Of a stretch of DNA of 64,000 bases, positions 9,551-20,442 are shown in pieces. The stretch lies in assembly GCF_016406325.1 (NCBI RefSeq), contig NZ_CP066370.1, forward strand, positions 1,426,001 to 1,490,000, read 5' to 3'. This DNA comes from Shewanella putrefaciens (GTDB lineage Bacteria; Pseudomonadota; Gammaproteobacteria; Enterobacterales; Shewanellaceae). Position numbers and translations under genes: made by a program. Every line of letters begins with the position of its first letter. The first letter of the stretch is position 1. The notes under the pieces were generated by a model. That model saw nothing but the letters and a program-made list of their open reading frames with translations, was not told where the DNA came from and did not search any database.

Positions 9551-12031
9551 ATGAGATTGAATAAACTTTTTGCCTCGATGTTATTCGTCGGTGCGTCGTT
9601 TTCAGGGACTGTGTTGGCGGATACTTTCCAACCCTTTGAAGTGACCGACATCCAAGTTGAAGGTTTGCAGCGAGTCGCACTTGGTGCTGCCTTGTTAAGC
9701 TTACCAGTAAAAGTAGGTGACACTGTTGATCAGTTAAGAATTCAACAAGCCATTAAAAGCCTGTATGCATCGACTAACTTTGAAAATGTCTCTGTCAGTC
9801 GTGACGGCGGTGTCTTGGTGGTGAAAGTCACCGAACGCCCAACCATCAGTGCTGTGACATTTGAAGGCAACAAAGACATTAAAGACGAACAGTTACAGGA
9901 AAGTCTGGACGGTTCTGGTGTTAAAGTCGGTGAGTCGCTCGATCGCACTATGCTGACAGGCATTGAAAAAGGTTTGCAGGATTTCTACTACGGCGTAGGT
10001 AAATACGGCGCCAAAGTTGAAGCTCAGGTGATCAACTTACCCCGAAACCGCGTTGAACTAAAATTTAAATTTACCGAAGGGTTAGCGGCTGAAATTCGCC
10101 AAATTAACGTGGTTGGTAATAAAGAGTTCACCGATGCTGAGCTTATCGGCATGTTGGAACTGAAAGATTATGTGGCTTGGTGGGATTTATTTGGTGAGCG
10201 CCGCTACCAGAAGCAAAAGCTTCAAGCCGATCTCGAGACTATCAAAACCTATTATCACAATAAGGGTTATATCCGCTTTGAAGTCACTTCGACTCAAGTG
10301 GCGATGACACCTGACCGCAAAGGTTTATATATCACCATCAATGTTAATGAAGGTGAGAAATATAAAGTAAAAGACATCAATTTAACCGGCGATTTAATGG
10401 GTCGTGAAGAATTGATGCGATCTATTTTACCGATTAAAGCGGGTGATATGTACAACGGCGGTGATGTGACCTTTACCGAAGAAATGTACAGTAAATATTT
10501 AGGTCGTTTTGGTTACGCTTATCCTGAAGTAAAAACTTATCCAGAAATTGATGATAAAACGAAAGAAGTAACGTTAAACATCAATGTTAAACCAGGCAAA
10601 CGGGTTTATGTTCGTGCGATTAACTTTACGGGTAATACTGTTACTAAAGATGAAGTGATGCGCCGTGAACTGCGTCAGATGGAAGGTGCGTGGTTAAACT
10701 CGGCACAAGTTGAGCAATCAAAAGCGCGTCTTAACCGTTTAGGCTATTTTGAAACTGTTGATACTGAAACTATTCAAGTTCCTGGCACCGATGATTTAGT
10801 TGATATCGCTGTAAAAGTGAAAGAACAGCCATCAGGTTCATTTAATGCGGGTGTGGGTTACGGTACTGAATCAGGTTTAAGCTTGCAGTTTGGCGTGCAG
10901 CAAAACAACTTCTTAGGTTCGGGAAATCAAGCTGGCATTAGTATGAGTACCAACAAATACTCGAAAAATGTCAACTTATCTTATACCGATCCCTATTGGA
11001 CTAAAGATGGCGTGAGCTTAGGGGGAAGCATTTATTGGAGTGAATTTGACGCCAATGAAGCTAACTTAGAACGCTATAAAAACAGTTCGTATGGTGTGGC
11101 GCTTAACTCAGGTTTCCCAATTAACGAATACAACCGTATTAATGGTGGAATTGGTTATCGTCATAACACGATTTCTGAAATTTCAGCCTATGAGCAAGCA
11201 CTGCGTTTCTATAATATTTATCGAAACGATGATCCTAATGCCGACTTAAGTTTTGATAACTTTGAGCTGAGTTTAGGTTGGTCACGCAGTACCTTAAACC
11301 GTGGCACTTTCCCAACGGATGGTTCATCACAACGTCTAAACGGTAAGATGACGGTTCCGGGTTCAAACCTGCAATACTTTAAAACTGATTTTGATACCAA
11401 CTATTATTTCCCTGTTACCCGCAGTCATAACTTTGTGGTCTTAGCTCGTGGCCGTTTAGGTTATGGTAACGGTTACGGTGAGTACAATAATAATGAGCAA
11501 ATTCTACCTTTCTGGGAAAACTATTATTCCGGCGGTAGCACTTCATTACGTGGCTTTAAGTCAAACTCGGTTGGTCCTCGTTCATTCTATCTCTACCGTG
11601 GTAGTGAGCCCTGTGCACCTGATCCATCAGGTGATGGTTGTAGTTTACCGGGCGATCCTAACAGTATTCAGGTGAGTTCAGGTCGTTCAATCGGTGGTAA
11701 TGCGATTGCAACGGCAAGTATGGAGTTTATTGTACCCACACCGTTCTTAGATGAGGCCTATTCAAATTCGGTGCGTACAAGTTTCTTCCTCGATGCCGGT
11801 AACGTATGGGATACCGAGTTTGATTTTGATGCTTACCAAACACTTCCTGCTGAGGAATTTGCTAAATTGCAGGATTATAGCGATCCATCGCGTATCCGCG
11901 CCTCTTGGGGGGTGAGCCTACAATGGTTATCACCAATGGGACCTATGGTATTTAGCTTAGCGTGGCCACTTAAGGAATACGAAGGCGATCAAACAGAGAT
12001 CTTTTCGTTCAATATTGGCAAAACTTTTTAA
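9551..12031 (+). CDS. bamA: Outer membrane protein assembly factor BamA
   Basis: BamA is the Omp85 core of the BAM complex that inserts beta-barrels into the outer membrane. The 826-residue precursor has a signal peptide (about residues 1-23, cleaved after VLA), five POTRA repeats (about 25-420), and a 16-strand barrel. STSLRGF in loop 6 is the Omp85 RGF signature. The last residues FSFNIGKTF end in Phe, as expected for a barrel substrate. An inserted Cys-containing loop (EPCAPDPSGDGCSLPG) follows the RGF motif. skp is the next gene. Confidence 0.97.
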   Translation: MRLNKLFASMLFVGASFSGTVLADTFQPFEVTDIQVEGLQRVALGAALLSLPVKVGDTVDQLRIQQAIKSLYASTNFENVSVSRDGGVLVVKVTERPTISAVTFEGNKDIKDEQLQESLDGSGVKVGESLDRTMLTGIEKGLQDFYYGVGKYGAKVEAQVINLPRNRVELKFKFTEGLAAEIRQINVVGNKEFTDAELIGMLELKDYVAWWDLFGERRYQKQKLQADLETIKTYYHNKGYIRFEVTSTQVAMTPDRKGLYITINVNEGEKYKVKDINLTGDLMGREELMRSILPIKAGDMYNGGDVTFTEEMYSKYLGRFGYAYPEVKTYPEIDDKTKEVTLNINVKPGKRVYVRAINFTGNTVTKDEVMRRELRQMEGAWLNSAQVEQSKARLNRLGYFETVDTETIQVPGTDDLVDIAVKVKEQPSGSFNAGVGYGTESGLSLQFGVQQNNFLGSGNQAGISMSTNKYSKNVNLSYTDPYWTKDGVSLGGSIYWSEFDANEANLERYKNSSYGVALNSGFPINEYNRINGGIGYRHNTISEISAYEQALRFYNIYRNDDPNADLSFDNFELSLGWSRSTLNRGTFPTDGSSQRLNGKMTVPGSNLQYFKTDFDTNYYFPVTRSHNFVVLARGRLGYGNGYGEYNNNEQILPFWENYYSGGSTSLRGFKSNSVGPRSFYLYRGSEPCAPDPSGDGCSLPGDPNSIQVSSGRSIGGNAIATASMEFIVPTPFLDEAYSNSVRTSFFLDAGNVWDTEFDFDAYQTLPAEEFAKLQDYSDPSRIRASWGVSLQWLSPMGPMVFSLAWPLKEYEGDQTEIFSFNIGKTF

Positions 12032-12086
12032 AAGGCATACACTCGGCAGGTTTTGCTGAAAATAACAAGGCTACAAGGAGTCTACT

Positions 12087-12593
12087 TTGAATAAGATGGT
12101 AAATCGCGCCCTGATGACATTGGTTTTATTAGGTGCGCCATTAATGGCACATGCTGAGAAAATAGCCGTTGTGGATATGGGCGAAGTGTTTGAACAGTTG
12201 CCACAACGCGAACAGATCTCTCAAGCGCTTAAAGCTGAGTTTGGTGATCGCATGGCCGATGTACAAAAGATGCAAGAAGAAATGCGTTCTCTGATGGAGA
12301 AGCAGCAGCGTGATGGCGCGTTAATGAATGACACGCAAAAAACGGAGCTGGTTCGTAAAATGGAATCGCTAAAATCTGAATATCAGTTAAAAGGCAAAGC
12401 ACTCGATGAGGATTTACGTCGTCGTCAAGGTGAAGAGCAAAATAAACTGTTAGTTAAAGTGCAAAAAGCCATTAATACAATCGCTGAAAAAGACCAATAT
12501 GACTTGGTATTACAACGCGGTGCTGTCATTTATGTTAAGCCAAACGCTGACATCAGTGGCAAAGTGGTTGAAGCCTTGAGTAAAGGCAAGTAA
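12087..12593 (+). CDS. skp: Periplasmic chaperone Skp (OmpH)
   Basis: Skp holds unfolded outer-membrane proteins in the periplasm. The 168-residue precursor has a clear signal peptide ending at AHA, then EKIAVVDMGEVFEQLPQ, typical of mature Skp, followed by a long charged coiled-coil (about 40-120) that forms the tentacles. The start is probably TTG 12087, since AAGGAG lies 6 bases upstream; an ATG 9 bases later is too far from it. It sits between bamA and lpxD, the conserved order. Confidence 0.94.
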   Translation: MNKMVNRALMTLVLLGAPLMAHAEKIAVVDMGEVFEQLPQREQISQALKAEFGDRMADVQKMQEEMRSLMEKQQRDGALMNDTQKTELVRKMESLKSEYQLKGKALDEDLRRRQGEEQNKLLVKVQKAINTIAEKDQYDLVLQRGAVIYVKPNADISGKVVEALSKGK

Positions 12594-12596
12594 TCA

Positions 12597-13622
12597 ATGA
12601 AGAGTGTGACTTTAAAAGAGCTCAGTTTGCTGTTAGACGGTGTTATTCAAGGGGACGATACGTTGGTGATTAACAGCGTAGCAACCTTAGAAAATGCGAA
12701 ATCAGGCCAACTCTCTTTTTTAGCCAACAGTAAATACCGCTCTCAGCTTGAGGCAACTCAAGCGAGTGCGGTGTTATTGTCCGCTAAAGAGGCGCAGGAG
12801 TATCAAGGCACTGCGTTAATTGTAAAAGACCCTTATGTGGCTTTTGCCCGTACAGCCCAATTTTTAGATACTACGCCTCAAGCGGCCGTCGGTATTCATC
12901 CTTCAGCGCAAATTGATCCTTCAGCTCGTTTAGGCGAAGGGGTGGCTATTGGTGCCAATGCGGTGATCGGGGCTAATGTTATCCTCGGCGAGAATGTGCA
13001 GGTCGGTGCAGGCACTGTGATTGGCCAAGATGTGATTATTGGTTCTAACACTCGTCTGTGGGCGAATGTGACTATCTACCATGATGTGCATTTAGGTCAA
13101 CATTGTATTATCCATTCTGGCGCGGTATTGGGATCAGATGGTTTTGGTTATGCTAATGAGCGTGGTCAGTGGGTTAAGATCCCACAAACCGGTGGTGTAC
13201 GTATCGGCGATCGGGTTGAGATTGGTGCGAGTACAACGGTAGATCGCGGCGCTTTAGGCCATACCGAGATCCATAACGGCGTAATTATCGATAATCAAGT
13301 GCAGGTTGCCCATAACGATATCATAGGTGAGAATACTGCCATTGCGGGAAGTACCACTATTGCTGGCAGTGTGACTATTGGTAAGTATTGTATTATTGGT
13401 GGTAATTGTGCCATCGCGGGTCACCTATCGATTACTGATGGTGTACATGTATCGGGCTCAACCAATATTACTGGAAATATGCGTGAACCGGGTTTGTATT
13501 CCTCTGCGACTGTTGCAATGGAAAATAAGGTTTGGCGTAAAAATACAGTTCGCTTCCGTCAATTGGATGAGTTGTTCCTGCGCGTTAAAACGCTGGAAAA
13601 GAATTTAAAAACCCCAGATTAA
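12597..13622 (+). CDS. lpxD: UDP-3-O-(3-hydroxyacyl)glucosamine N-acyltransferase
   Basis: LpxD adds the second, N-linked 3-hydroxyacyl chain in lipid A synthesis. It has 341 residues, as in E. coli. An N-terminal uridine-binding domain (about 1-100) precedes a left-handed beta-helix of hexapeptide repeats. The catalytic histidine is H239 in QVQVAHNDIIGENTAIAG, the same position as in E. coli. It starts 3 bases after the skp stop and is followed by fabZ. Confidence 0.97.
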   Translation: MKSVTLKELSLLLDGVIQGDDTLVINSVATLENAKSGQLSFLANSKYRSQLEATQASAVLLSAKEAQEYQGTALIVKDPYVAFARTAQFLDTTPQAAVGIHPSAQIDPSARLGEGVAIGANAVIGANVILGENVQVGAGTVIGQDVIIGSNTRLWANVTIYHDVHLGQHCIIHSGAVLGSDGFGYANERGQWVKIPQTGGVRIGDRVEIGASTTVDRGALGHTEIHNGVIIDNQVQVAHNDIIGENTAIAGSTTIAGSVTIGKYCIIGGNCAIAGHLSITDGVHVSGSTNITGNMREPGLYSSATVAMENKVWRKNTVRFRQLDELFLRVKTLEKNLKTPD

Positions 13623-13651
13623 TTGCCGAGGCAATTTGAGGAACTAGGTTC

Positions 13652-14116
13652 GTGTCTAATCAAATGAACACTATGGATATTACAGAGATACTCAAGTATC
13701 TGCCCCATAGATATCCATTCCTATTAATTGATCGTGTGCTTGACTACACCCCTGGTGAAAGTCTACATGCGATTAAAAATGTGTCTATTAATGAGCCTTT
13801 TTTTCAGGGACATTTCCCTATACAGCCAGTCATGCCTGGCGTGCTTATTTTAGAAGCGATGGCCCAAGCTACGGGCTTGCTTGCATTTAAAACAATGAGC
13901 AATGATGTGCCTCCTCCTGGAGTGCTTTATTATTTTGCTGGTATCGATAATGCGCGTTTTAGACGTGTGGTTGTGCCAGGTGACCAAATCCATTTTGAAG
14001 TCAAAATGATTAAAGAGCGCCGCGGGATTGGCGTCTTCTATGGTGAGGCCAGAGTGGATGGTGAAGTGGCTTGTTCCGCTGAAATCATGTGTGCCCGCAG
14101 AGAGATTAACCAGTGA
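13652..14116 (+). CDS. fabZ: 3-hydroxyacyl-[acyl-carrier-protein] dehydratase
   Basis: FabZ dehydrates 3-hydroxyacyl-ACP in fatty-acid elongation and competes with LpxA and LpxD for the same substrates. The 154-residue hot-dog-fold protein has catalytic H54 ([14 protein letters not shown]) and E68 (LILEAMAQ). The start is GTG 13652 with GAGGAA upstream; an internal ATG four codons on is possible. It overlaps lpxA by 4 bases (GTGA), which indicates translational coupling. Confidence 0.96.
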   Translation: MSNQMNTMDITEILKYLPHRYPFLLIDRVLDYTPGESLHAIKNVSINEPFFQGHFPIQPVMPGVLILEAMAQATGLLAFKTMSNDVPPPGVLYYFAGIDNARFRRVVVPGDQIHFEVKMIKERRGIGVFYGEARVDGEVACSAEIMCARREINQ

Positions 14117-14883
14117 TAGATACATTAGCGTTTGTGCATCCCGATGCAAAGATTGGTAAGAACGTCACCATAGGTCCATGGAGTTATATTGGTGCGGGTG
14201 TCGAAATCGGTGACGATTGTTGGTTAAGTTCCCATGTGGTGGTAAAAGGCCCAAGTATTATCGGTAAGGGTAACCGCATTTTTCAATTCGCCTCCGTGGG
14301 TGAAGAGTGTCAAGATAAAAAATACGCAGGTGAACCGACACGCCTTATCATTGGTGATAACAATGTGATCCGTGAGCATGTCACAATTCATCGCGGAACA
14401 GTTCAAGATAACAGTGAAACTCGCATTGGGTCGAATAATCTGTTTATGAACTACGTGCATATCGCCCATGACTGTGTGGTGGGCGATAACGTGATTTTAG
14501 CTAATAATGCTTCTATTGCGGGTCACGTGCATGTGGGGGACTGGGCTATTTTAGGCGGCATGACGGGTGTGCATCAATTTGTACATATCGGCGCCCATGC
14601 CTTTACTGCAGGATGTTCCTTATTATTGCAGGATGTGCCCCCCTTTGTGATGGCGGCGGGGCAGCCCGCGATTCCCCGCGGGTTAAATACTGAAGGTATG
14701 AAGCGTCGTGGTTTTTCTAAAGAAAGCCAATTGGCGGTGCGCCGTGCTTACAAGACCTTATACCGCAGTAGCTTAACTATCGACGAGGCGGTTGAGGCCT
14801 TAGCTGAAGATGCACAAAACGATGCACAGGTGAAGTTACTTGTTGAATTTGTAAAATCATCGGGTCGCGGCATTATTCGTTAA
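14113..14883 (+). CDS. lpxA: UDP-N-acetylglucosamine O-acyltransferase
   Basis: LpxA makes the first committed step of lipid A synthesis, transferring 3-hydroxyacyl from ACP to UDP-GlcNAc. The 256-residue protein is a hexapeptide-repeat beta-helix trimer with a C-terminal helical domain. Catalytic H119 is in [13 protein letters not shown] (E. coli H125). [17 protein letters not shown] is another conserved block. It starts on a GTG inside the fabZ stop region, so it is translationally coupled to fabZ. Confidence 0.97.
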   Translation: MIDTLAFVHPDAKIGKNVTIGPWSYIGAGVEIGDDCWLSSHVVVKGPSIIGKGNRIFQFASVGEECQDKKYAGEPTRLIIGDNNVIREHVTIHRGTVQDNSETRIGSNNLFMNYVHIAHDCVVGDNVILANNASIAGHVHVGDWAILGGMTGVHQFVHIGAHAFTAGCSLLLQDVPPFVMAAGQPAIPRGLNTEGMKRRGFSKESQLAVRRAYKTLYRSSLTIDEAVEALAEDAQNDAQVKLLVEFVKSSGRGIIR

Positions 14884-14944
14884 GAGTTGTTATAACTCTC
14901 ACGCTATGCCATTCATAGGCACTGCTTGTTAAATTCTGCTCTTG

Positions 14945-14967
14945 AAAATGTCATGGCAGACATTTTT
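14945..14967 (+). terminator. Hairpin before lpxB
   Basis: AAAATGTC (14945-14952) pairs with GACATTTT (14959-14966), with a 6-base loop and a run of five T. A smaller hairpin (GAGTT/AACTC) lies at 14884-14898. The 122-base lpxA-lpxB gap is unusual for this cluster, so this may be an attenuator. Confidence 0.4.
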
Positions 14968-15005
14968 CACTGCAGTGCCATAAACTTGTTAGATATGATT
15001 GGTTT

Positions 15006-16160
15006 ATGAGCAAAAAATCTCAATTAGTGTTTGCAATGGTCGCCGGAGAACTCTCCGGCGATATTTTAGGTGCAGGGTTAATGGCTGCACTGCAAAAATC
15101 ACATCCCGATGCGCGCTTTGTCGGTATCGGTGGTCCTCGTATGGAGGCACTGGGTTTTGAATCTCTATTCGCGATGGAAGAATTAGCGGTGATGGGGATT
15201 GTCGAAGTGTTATCCCGCTTGCCTCGACTATTAAAAGTACGCGCTTCTTTGATTAAAGACATCACTGCCCTAAAGCCTGATTGTTTTATTGGCATTGATG
15301 CACCGGACTTTAATATAGGCCTCGAACTTAAACTCAAAGCGCGTGGTATTAAAACGGTCCATTATGTCAGTCCATCGGTGTGGGCGTGGCGGCCAAAGCG
15401 TATTTTTAAAATTGCTAAGGCCACCCATATGGTGCTGTCTTTATTGCCCTTTGAGAAAGCTTTCTACGATAAACATCAAGTACCTTGTACCTTTGTCGGT
15501 CACACTTTGGCCGACGATATTCCGCTGCGAAGCGATAAAGCGGCGGCGCGCCAGTTACTCGAACTTGATGCCGATGCCGAATATTTAGCGATTCTCCCCG
15601 GTTCTCGTGGTGGTGAACTCAAGCAATTAGCGGAGCCTTTTGTTAAAGCGGCTTTACTGATTAAAGAAAATTTCCCCGATATTCGTTTTGTCACACCGTT
15701 GGTCAACCAGAAGCGTCGTGATCAATTTGAGCAAGCGTTGAAAGATCATGCGCCGGATTTAGAAATCCACATGGTTGAAGGGAAATCAAGGGAAGTGATG
15801 ACCGCCGCTGATGGTATTTTATTAGCTTCTGGTACCGCAACGTTAGAGGCAATGTTGGTTAAGCGCCCGATGGTTGTCGCTTACCGTGTCAGTCCGCTCA
15901 CATATCGCATTGCTAAGAGCATGATGCAAGTTAATCGTTTCTCTTTGCCTAATTTACTGGCGGGAAAAGATGTAGTACCTGAGCTTATTCAAGATGATTG
16001 TACGCCAGAGAAAATTGCCGCAGCGGTAACGGTTGAACTCAACCGCGATTTTGCGCCGCTGAATGCTGAATTTGAGCGGCTCCACCAGATGCTCCGTTGT
16101 GATGCGAGCCAAAAGGCCGCAGACGCTGTGATGCGACTTGTGGAGACTAAGGAAGGTTAA
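15006..16160 (+). CDS. lpxB: Lipid-A-disaccharide synthase
   Basis: LpxB joins UDP-diacylglucosamine and lipid X into the lipid A disaccharide at the inner-membrane surface. The 384 residues match the family (E. coli 382). The N-terminal [15 protein letters not shown] block, [25 protein letters not shown] and [12 protein letters not shown] are typical of this GT19 enzyme. No strong RBS is seen before the ATG. It ends 2 bases before rnhB. Confidence 0.96.
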   Translation: MSKKSQLVFAMVAGELSGDILGAGLMAALQKSHPDARFVGIGGPRMEALGFESLFAMEELAVMGIVEVLSRLPRLLKVRASLIKDITALKPDCFIGIDAPDFNIGLELKLKARGIKTVHYVSPSVWAWRPKRIFKIAKATHMVLSLLPFEKAFYDKHQVPCTFVGHTLADDIPLRSDKAAARQLLELDADAEYLAILPGSRGGELKQLAEPFVKAALLIKENFPDIRFVTPLVNQKRRDQFEQALKDHAPDLEIHMVEGKSREVMTAADGILLASGTATLEAMLVKRPMVVAYRVSPLTYRIAKSMMQVNRFSLPNLLAGKDVVPELIQDDCTPEKIAAAVTVELNRDFAPLNAEFERLHQMLRCDASQKAADAVMRLVETKEG

Positions 16161-16162
16161 TT

Positions 16163-16786
16163 ATGGCGGTCTTTAAAGTGCTAACTCCGGCCGATATTGT
16201 GGCTTTTTCGACAGGACTGATTGCTGGGGTTGATGAAGTGGGCCGTGGCCCCTTGGTCGGCGATGTTGTGACTGCGGCCGTGATCCTCGACCCAAATCAG
16301 CCCATCAGTGGACTCAATGATTCGAAAAAACTCAGTGAGAAGCGCCGCGAAGCCCTGTTTGATGAGATTTGTGAAAAAGCCCTGTGTTATCACATCGGCC
16401 GTGCAAGTCCTGCTGAAATCGATGAACTTAATATTTTGCATGCCACTATGCTTGCCATGCAGCGCGCCGTTGCTGGGCTTAATCTCGCGCCTAAACTCGT
16501 GTTAGTGGATGGTAATCGCAGCCCAGTTTTTAGCCATAATAGTCAGTCAATTGTCAGTCATAGCATCATTAAAGGAGATGGTCTTATCGCCAGTATCAGT
16601 GCGGCGTCGATTATTGCCAAAGTGACCCGAGATCGTGAGATGGACGCGCTTGATACCGCTTATCCGCAATATGGTTTTGCTAAGCATAAGGGCTACCCGA
16701 CTAAGGCACATTTCGAGGCCATCGCTGAGCATGGTGTATTCGACCAATACCGTAAAAGTTTTAAACCCGTCAAGGCATTACTCTAG
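16163..16786 (+). CDS. rnhB: Ribonuclease HII
   Basis: RnhB cuts RNA in RNA-DNA hybrids, including single ribonucleotides misincorporated in DNA. The 207-residue protein has the DEDD catalytic set: D24 and E25 in [15 protein letters not shown], the Asp of VLVDGN near residue 115, and the Asp in KVTRDREM. It directly follows lpxB and is followed by a hairpin, so it probably closes the lipid A transcript. Confidence 0.96.
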   Translation: MAVFKVLTPADIVAFSTGLIAGVDEVGRGPLVGDVVTAAVILDPNQPISGLNDSKKLSEKRREALFDEICEKALCYHIGRASPAEIDELNILHATMLAMQRAVAGLNLAPKLVLVDGNRSPVFSHNSQSIVSHSIIKGDGLIASISAASIIAKVTRDREMDALDTAYPQYGFAKHKGYPTKAHFEAIAEHGVFDQYRKSFKPVKALL

Positions 16787-16824
16787 GGCTAATGCGTATT
16801 TTTACGCCATAGCCCCAGTTATCC

Positions 16825-16876
16825 AGCAAAGTCACTGGCCCTAGGTGCGTGACTTTGCTAGTCTGCTTTTTAGTTA
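16825..16876 (+). terminator. Probable terminator after rnhB
   Basis: AGCAAAGTCAC (16825-16835) pairs with GTGACTTTGCT (16849-16859), an 11-base-pair stem with a 13-base loop, followed by a T-rich stretch including CTTTTTAG. It separates the lpx genes from dnaE. Confidence 0.55.
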
Positions 16877-16909
16877 TTGTTAACCTGCAATTCAAAGATA
16901 ATCCTAATT

Positions 16910-19900
16910 ATGTCCGATCCTCGTTTTGTGCATCTTCGTGTCCACAGTGACTTTTCTATGTCCGATGGCGTAGCCAAAGTTAAACCTATTCTTGCCCAAG
17001 TTGAGGCGTTAGGTATGGCTGCGGTCGCCTTGACGGATCAAAACAACTTCTGTGGATTAGTAAAGTTTTACAGTGGCTGCCATGGTGCGGGGATTAAGCC
17101 CATTATTGGTGCCGATTTTTGGATGCAAGTGCCTGGGTTTGAAGGTGAATTCTGTGCGTTAACCATTATCGCAATGAACAACGTGGGTTATCAAAATCTC
17201 ACTCAAATTATCAGTCAAGCCTATTTGCGGGGGCAGGTGGCGGGTCGAGTGGTGATCGATCAAGAGTGGTTACTGACCTATAACGAAGGCATATTATTGC
17301 TTTCTGGCGCTAAGGAAGGTGATATTGGTAAGGCGTTACTTAAGGGGAATAATACCCAAGTTGAATCCCTTTGTGAGTTTTATCAAACCCATTTCGCTGA
17401 ACGCTACTTTTTAGAGCTAATCCGCACGGGTCGACCCGATGAAGAGCGTTATTTGCATATGGCCGTTGCGTTGGCGCAGGAAAAAGGCTTCCCGGTTGTG
17501 GCCACCAATCAGGTCGTGTTTTTAAAACCCGAAGATTTCGACGCCCACGAAATTCGCGTGGCTATCCATGATGGTTTTACTCTTGCGGATCCCCGCCGTC
17601 CTAAAAAGTACAGTGAGCAGCAATACTTACGTAGTGAAGAGGAAATGTGTGAGCTATTTGCTGACATTCCTGCCGCACTTTCTAATACGGTTGAAATCGC
17701 TAAACGCTGTAATGTGACAATTCGTTTATACGAGTATTTTCTGCCTAACTTCCCTACGGGCGATATGTCCATCGAAGACTTTTTGGTGGATTGTTCGAAG
17801 AAGGGTCTCGAGGAGCGCCTCGCGTTTTTATTTCCCGATCCACAGGTTCGTGCCGAGCGCCGCGGCGAATACGATGAGCGCCTAGATATCGAATTGCAAG
17901 TGATCAACCAAATGGGTTTCCCCGGTTACTTCTTGATCGTGATGGAGTTTATCCAATGGGGTAAGGATAATGGGATTCCTGTAGGGCCGGGCCGTGGGTC
18001 GGGCGCAGGTTCGCTTGTTGCCTATGCTCTTAAAATTACTGACTTAGATCCGCTTGAATTTGACTTGCTGTTCGAACGATTCCTCAACCCCGAGCGGGTT
18101 TCTATGCCCGACTTTGACGTCGACTTCTGTATGGATAGACGGGACGAGGTGATAGAGCATGTGGCCGAGTTATACGGCCGTGAAGCGGTGTCGCAAATCA
18201 TCACCTTCGGTACTATGGCCGCAAAAGCGGTTATCCGCGACGTTGGCCGCGTGCTAGGACATCCCTATGGTTTTGTTGACCGTATTTCAAAACTTATTCC
18301 CCCTGAGCCTGGAATGACACTGGCTAAAGCCTTTGAGGTCGAGCCTGCGTTGCAGGAATCCTACGACGCCGATGAAGATGTTAAAGATCTTATCGACATG
18401 TGTCGTAAGCTTGAGGGCGTGACTCGTAACGCAGGTAAGCATGCGGGTGGGGTGGTAATTGCACCCACTAAAATTACCGATTTTGCACCACTTTATTGTG
18501 ATGCAGAGGGTAAAAACCCAGTAACACAATTCGATAAAAACGATGTGGAAACCGCAGGCCTTGTGAAGTTTGACTTCTTGGGGCTACGTACCCTCACAAT
18601 TGTCGATTGGGCGCTGGAGATGATCAACAAAGTGGAGGTCAAAAATGGCCGCCTTCCTGTACGTATCGAGGCAATTCCTTTAGACGATCCTGCCTCGTTT
18701 CGATTATTACAGCGTTATGAAACCACCGCTGTTTTTCAGCTTGAATCCCGCGGTATGAAGGATTTGATTAAGCGACTTCAACCGGATTGCTTCGAGGATA
18801 TGATCGCGCTTGTCGCCCTGTTCCGTCCAGGGCCTTTGCAATCGGGCATGGTGGATAACTTTATCGAGCGTAAGCATGGCCGCGAGGAAGTGTCTTACCC
18901 AGATTCCCAATACCAGCACGAATCCTTAAAGGAATTACTCTCACCTACCTATGGCATTATCTTGTATCAAGAGCAGGTCATGCAGATAGCGCAGGTGCTT
19001 TCAGGCTACACTCTAGGCGGCGCCGATATGCTTCGCCGTGCCATGGGTAAGAAAAAACCTGAAGAGATGGCTAAACAGCGTAGCATCTTTAAAGAGGGCG
19101 CGATTAAAAATGGCGTCGACGGTGAGTTGTCGATGAAAATCTTCGACTTAGTGGAAAAGTTCGCCGGTTATGGTTTTAACAAATCCCACTCCGCCGCTTA
19201 TGCCTTGGTTTCCTATCAAACCTTGTGGTTGAAAACCCATTATCCTTCACAGTTTATGGCGGCGGTGATGTCCGCGGATATGGATAACACCGACAAGATA
19301 GTGACACTGGTTGATGAGTGCGAACGCATGGGGCTCACTCTGATCCCGCCCGATGTGAACAAAGGGCTATTTAAATTTACTGTCGATGATGATCTGCGAA
19401 TTGTTTATGGTATCGGTGCCATTAAAGGTGTGGGTGAGGGCCCTGTTGAGTCGATTTTAGAGGCGCGTAAAGATGGCCCCTTTGTTGATTTATTCGATTT
19501 CTGTGCCCGTATCGACCTGAAAAAACTCAATAAACGTGTGATTGAAAAGCTTATCTGCGCGGGTGCCTTAGATTCCCTCGGCCCGCATCGCGCTTCGATG
19601 ATGGCGACCTTACCCGAAGCGATGCGCGCCGCCGATCAACATGCCAAAGCGCAGGCAATTGGTCAGCACGATATGTTTGGCCTACTCAATAGTGAGCCGG
19701 AAGATAGCAAACAACAGTTTGTGGAATGTACCCCATGGCCAGATAAAATTTGGCTTGAGGGAGAGCGTGAAACTTTAGGGTTATATTTAACAGGTCACCC
19801 TATTAATCAATATCTTAAAGAACTTAAGTACTATACTTCAGGGCGCTTAAAAGATGTGCATCCTACTGAACGTGGTAAAACGGTAAAGGCCGCAGGTTTA

Positions 19901-20383
19901 GTTGTCGCGACTAGGGTGATGCTGACCAAACGCGGTTCAAAGATGGGATTGTTGACACTCGATGACAAGAGTGCGCGCCTCGAGGTGATGTTATTTACCG
20001 AAGCCTTTGAGAAATTTAATCACTTGCTCGAGAAAGATAGGATCCTTATCTGCGAAGGTGAAGTAAGTTTTGATGATTTTGCTGGTGGTAATAGGATGAC
20101 TGCTCGCAATATTATTGATATTGGTGAGGCGCGTAGCCATTTTGCTAAGGCGCTTGAAGTCGACCTTGATGCCGAGAAGTTAACTCCTGCGGTTTTAGAC
20201 AGTATTGAACAAGCCATGAGCCCTTGGCGAAGTGGTGCTGTGCCAGTACTCATTAATTACAGTCAAACTCTGGCTAAAGGACAATTTAGACTTGCTGAGA
20301 GTTGGCGAGTTAACCCTTCTGATGAATTAGTCTTCGCCCTTGAAAGTTTACTTGGCCCAAATAAAGTTCGGATCGTGTTTTGA
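16910..20383 (+). CDS. dnaE: DNA polymerase III subunit alpha
   Basis: DnaE is the replicative polymerase subunit. The 1157-residue length is close to E. coli (1160). The N-terminal PHP domain starts [20 protein letters not shown]. The catalytic Asp pair is in [16 protein letters not shown] (about residues 401 and 403), preceded by [16 protein letters not shown]. The OB-fold and C-terminal regions follow. ATG 16910 matches the E. coli start; a TTG 33 bases upstream has no family support. It is followed by tilS, not accA as in E. coli. Confidence 0.98.
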   Translation: MSDPRFVHLRVHSDFSMSDGVAKVKPILAQVEALGMAAVALTDQNNFCGLVKFYSGCHGAGIKPIIGADFWMQVPGFEGEFCALTIIAMNNVGYQNLTQIISQAYLRGQVAGRVVIDQEWLLTYNEGILLLSGAKEGDIGKALLKGNNTQVESLCEFYQTHFAERYFLELIRTGRPDEERYLHMAVALAQEKGFPVVATNQVVFLKPEDFDAHEIRVAIHDGFTLADPRRPKKYSEQQYLRSEEEMCELFADIPAALSNTVEIAKRCNVTIRLYEYFLPNFPTGDMSIEDFLVDCSKKGLEERLAFLFPDPQVRAERRGEYDERLDIELQVINQMGFPGYFLIVMEFIQWGKDNGIPVGPGRGSGAGSLVAYALKITDLDPLEFDLLFERFLNPERVSMPDFDVDFCMDRRDEVIEHVAELYGREAVSQIITFGTMAAKAVIRDVGRVLGHPYGFVDRISKLIPPEPGMTLAKAFEVEPALQESYDADEDVKDLIDMCRKLEGVTRNAGKHAGGVVIAPTKITDFAPLYCDAEGKNPVTQFDKNDVETAGLVKFDFLGLRTLTIVDWALEMINKVEVKNGRLPVRIEAIPLDDPASFRLLQRYETTAVFQLESRGMKDLIKRLQPDCFEDMIALVALFRPGPLQSGMVDNFIERKHGREEVSYPDSQYQHESLKELLSPTYGIILYQEQVMQIAQVLSGYTLGGADMLRRAMGKKKPEEMAKQRSIFKEGAIKNGVDGELSMKIFDLVEKFAGYGFNKSHSAAYALVSYQTLWLKTHYPSQFMAAVMSADMDNTDKIVTLVDECERMGLTLIPPDVNKGLFKFTVDDDLRIVYGIGAIKGVGEGPVESILEARKDGPFVDLFDFCARIDLKKLNKRVIEKLICAGALDSLGPHRASMMATLPEAMRAADQHAKAQAIGQHDMFGLLNSEPEDSKQQFVECTPWPDKIWLEGERETLGLYLTGHPINQYLKELKYYTSGRLKDVHPTERGKTVKAAGLVVATRVMLTKRGSKMGLLTLDDKSARLEVMLFTEAFEKFNHLLEKDRILICEGEVSFDDFAGGNRMTARNIIDIGEARSHFAKALEVDLDAEKLTPAVLDSIEQAMSPWRSGAVPVLINYSQTLAKGQFRLAESWRVNPSDELVFALESLLGPNKVRIVF

Positions 20384-20442
20384 CGTATAATCATTTTTTG
20401 GTTTAATGCTTAGATTTATTCAATATTATCAAAGGATAATGG

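Noticed and set aside
14995-15009. Four-codon frame (MIGL) overlapping the lpxB start as ATGA
   Set aside because: It could couple translation, but it has no RBS of its own and short frames like this arise by chance.
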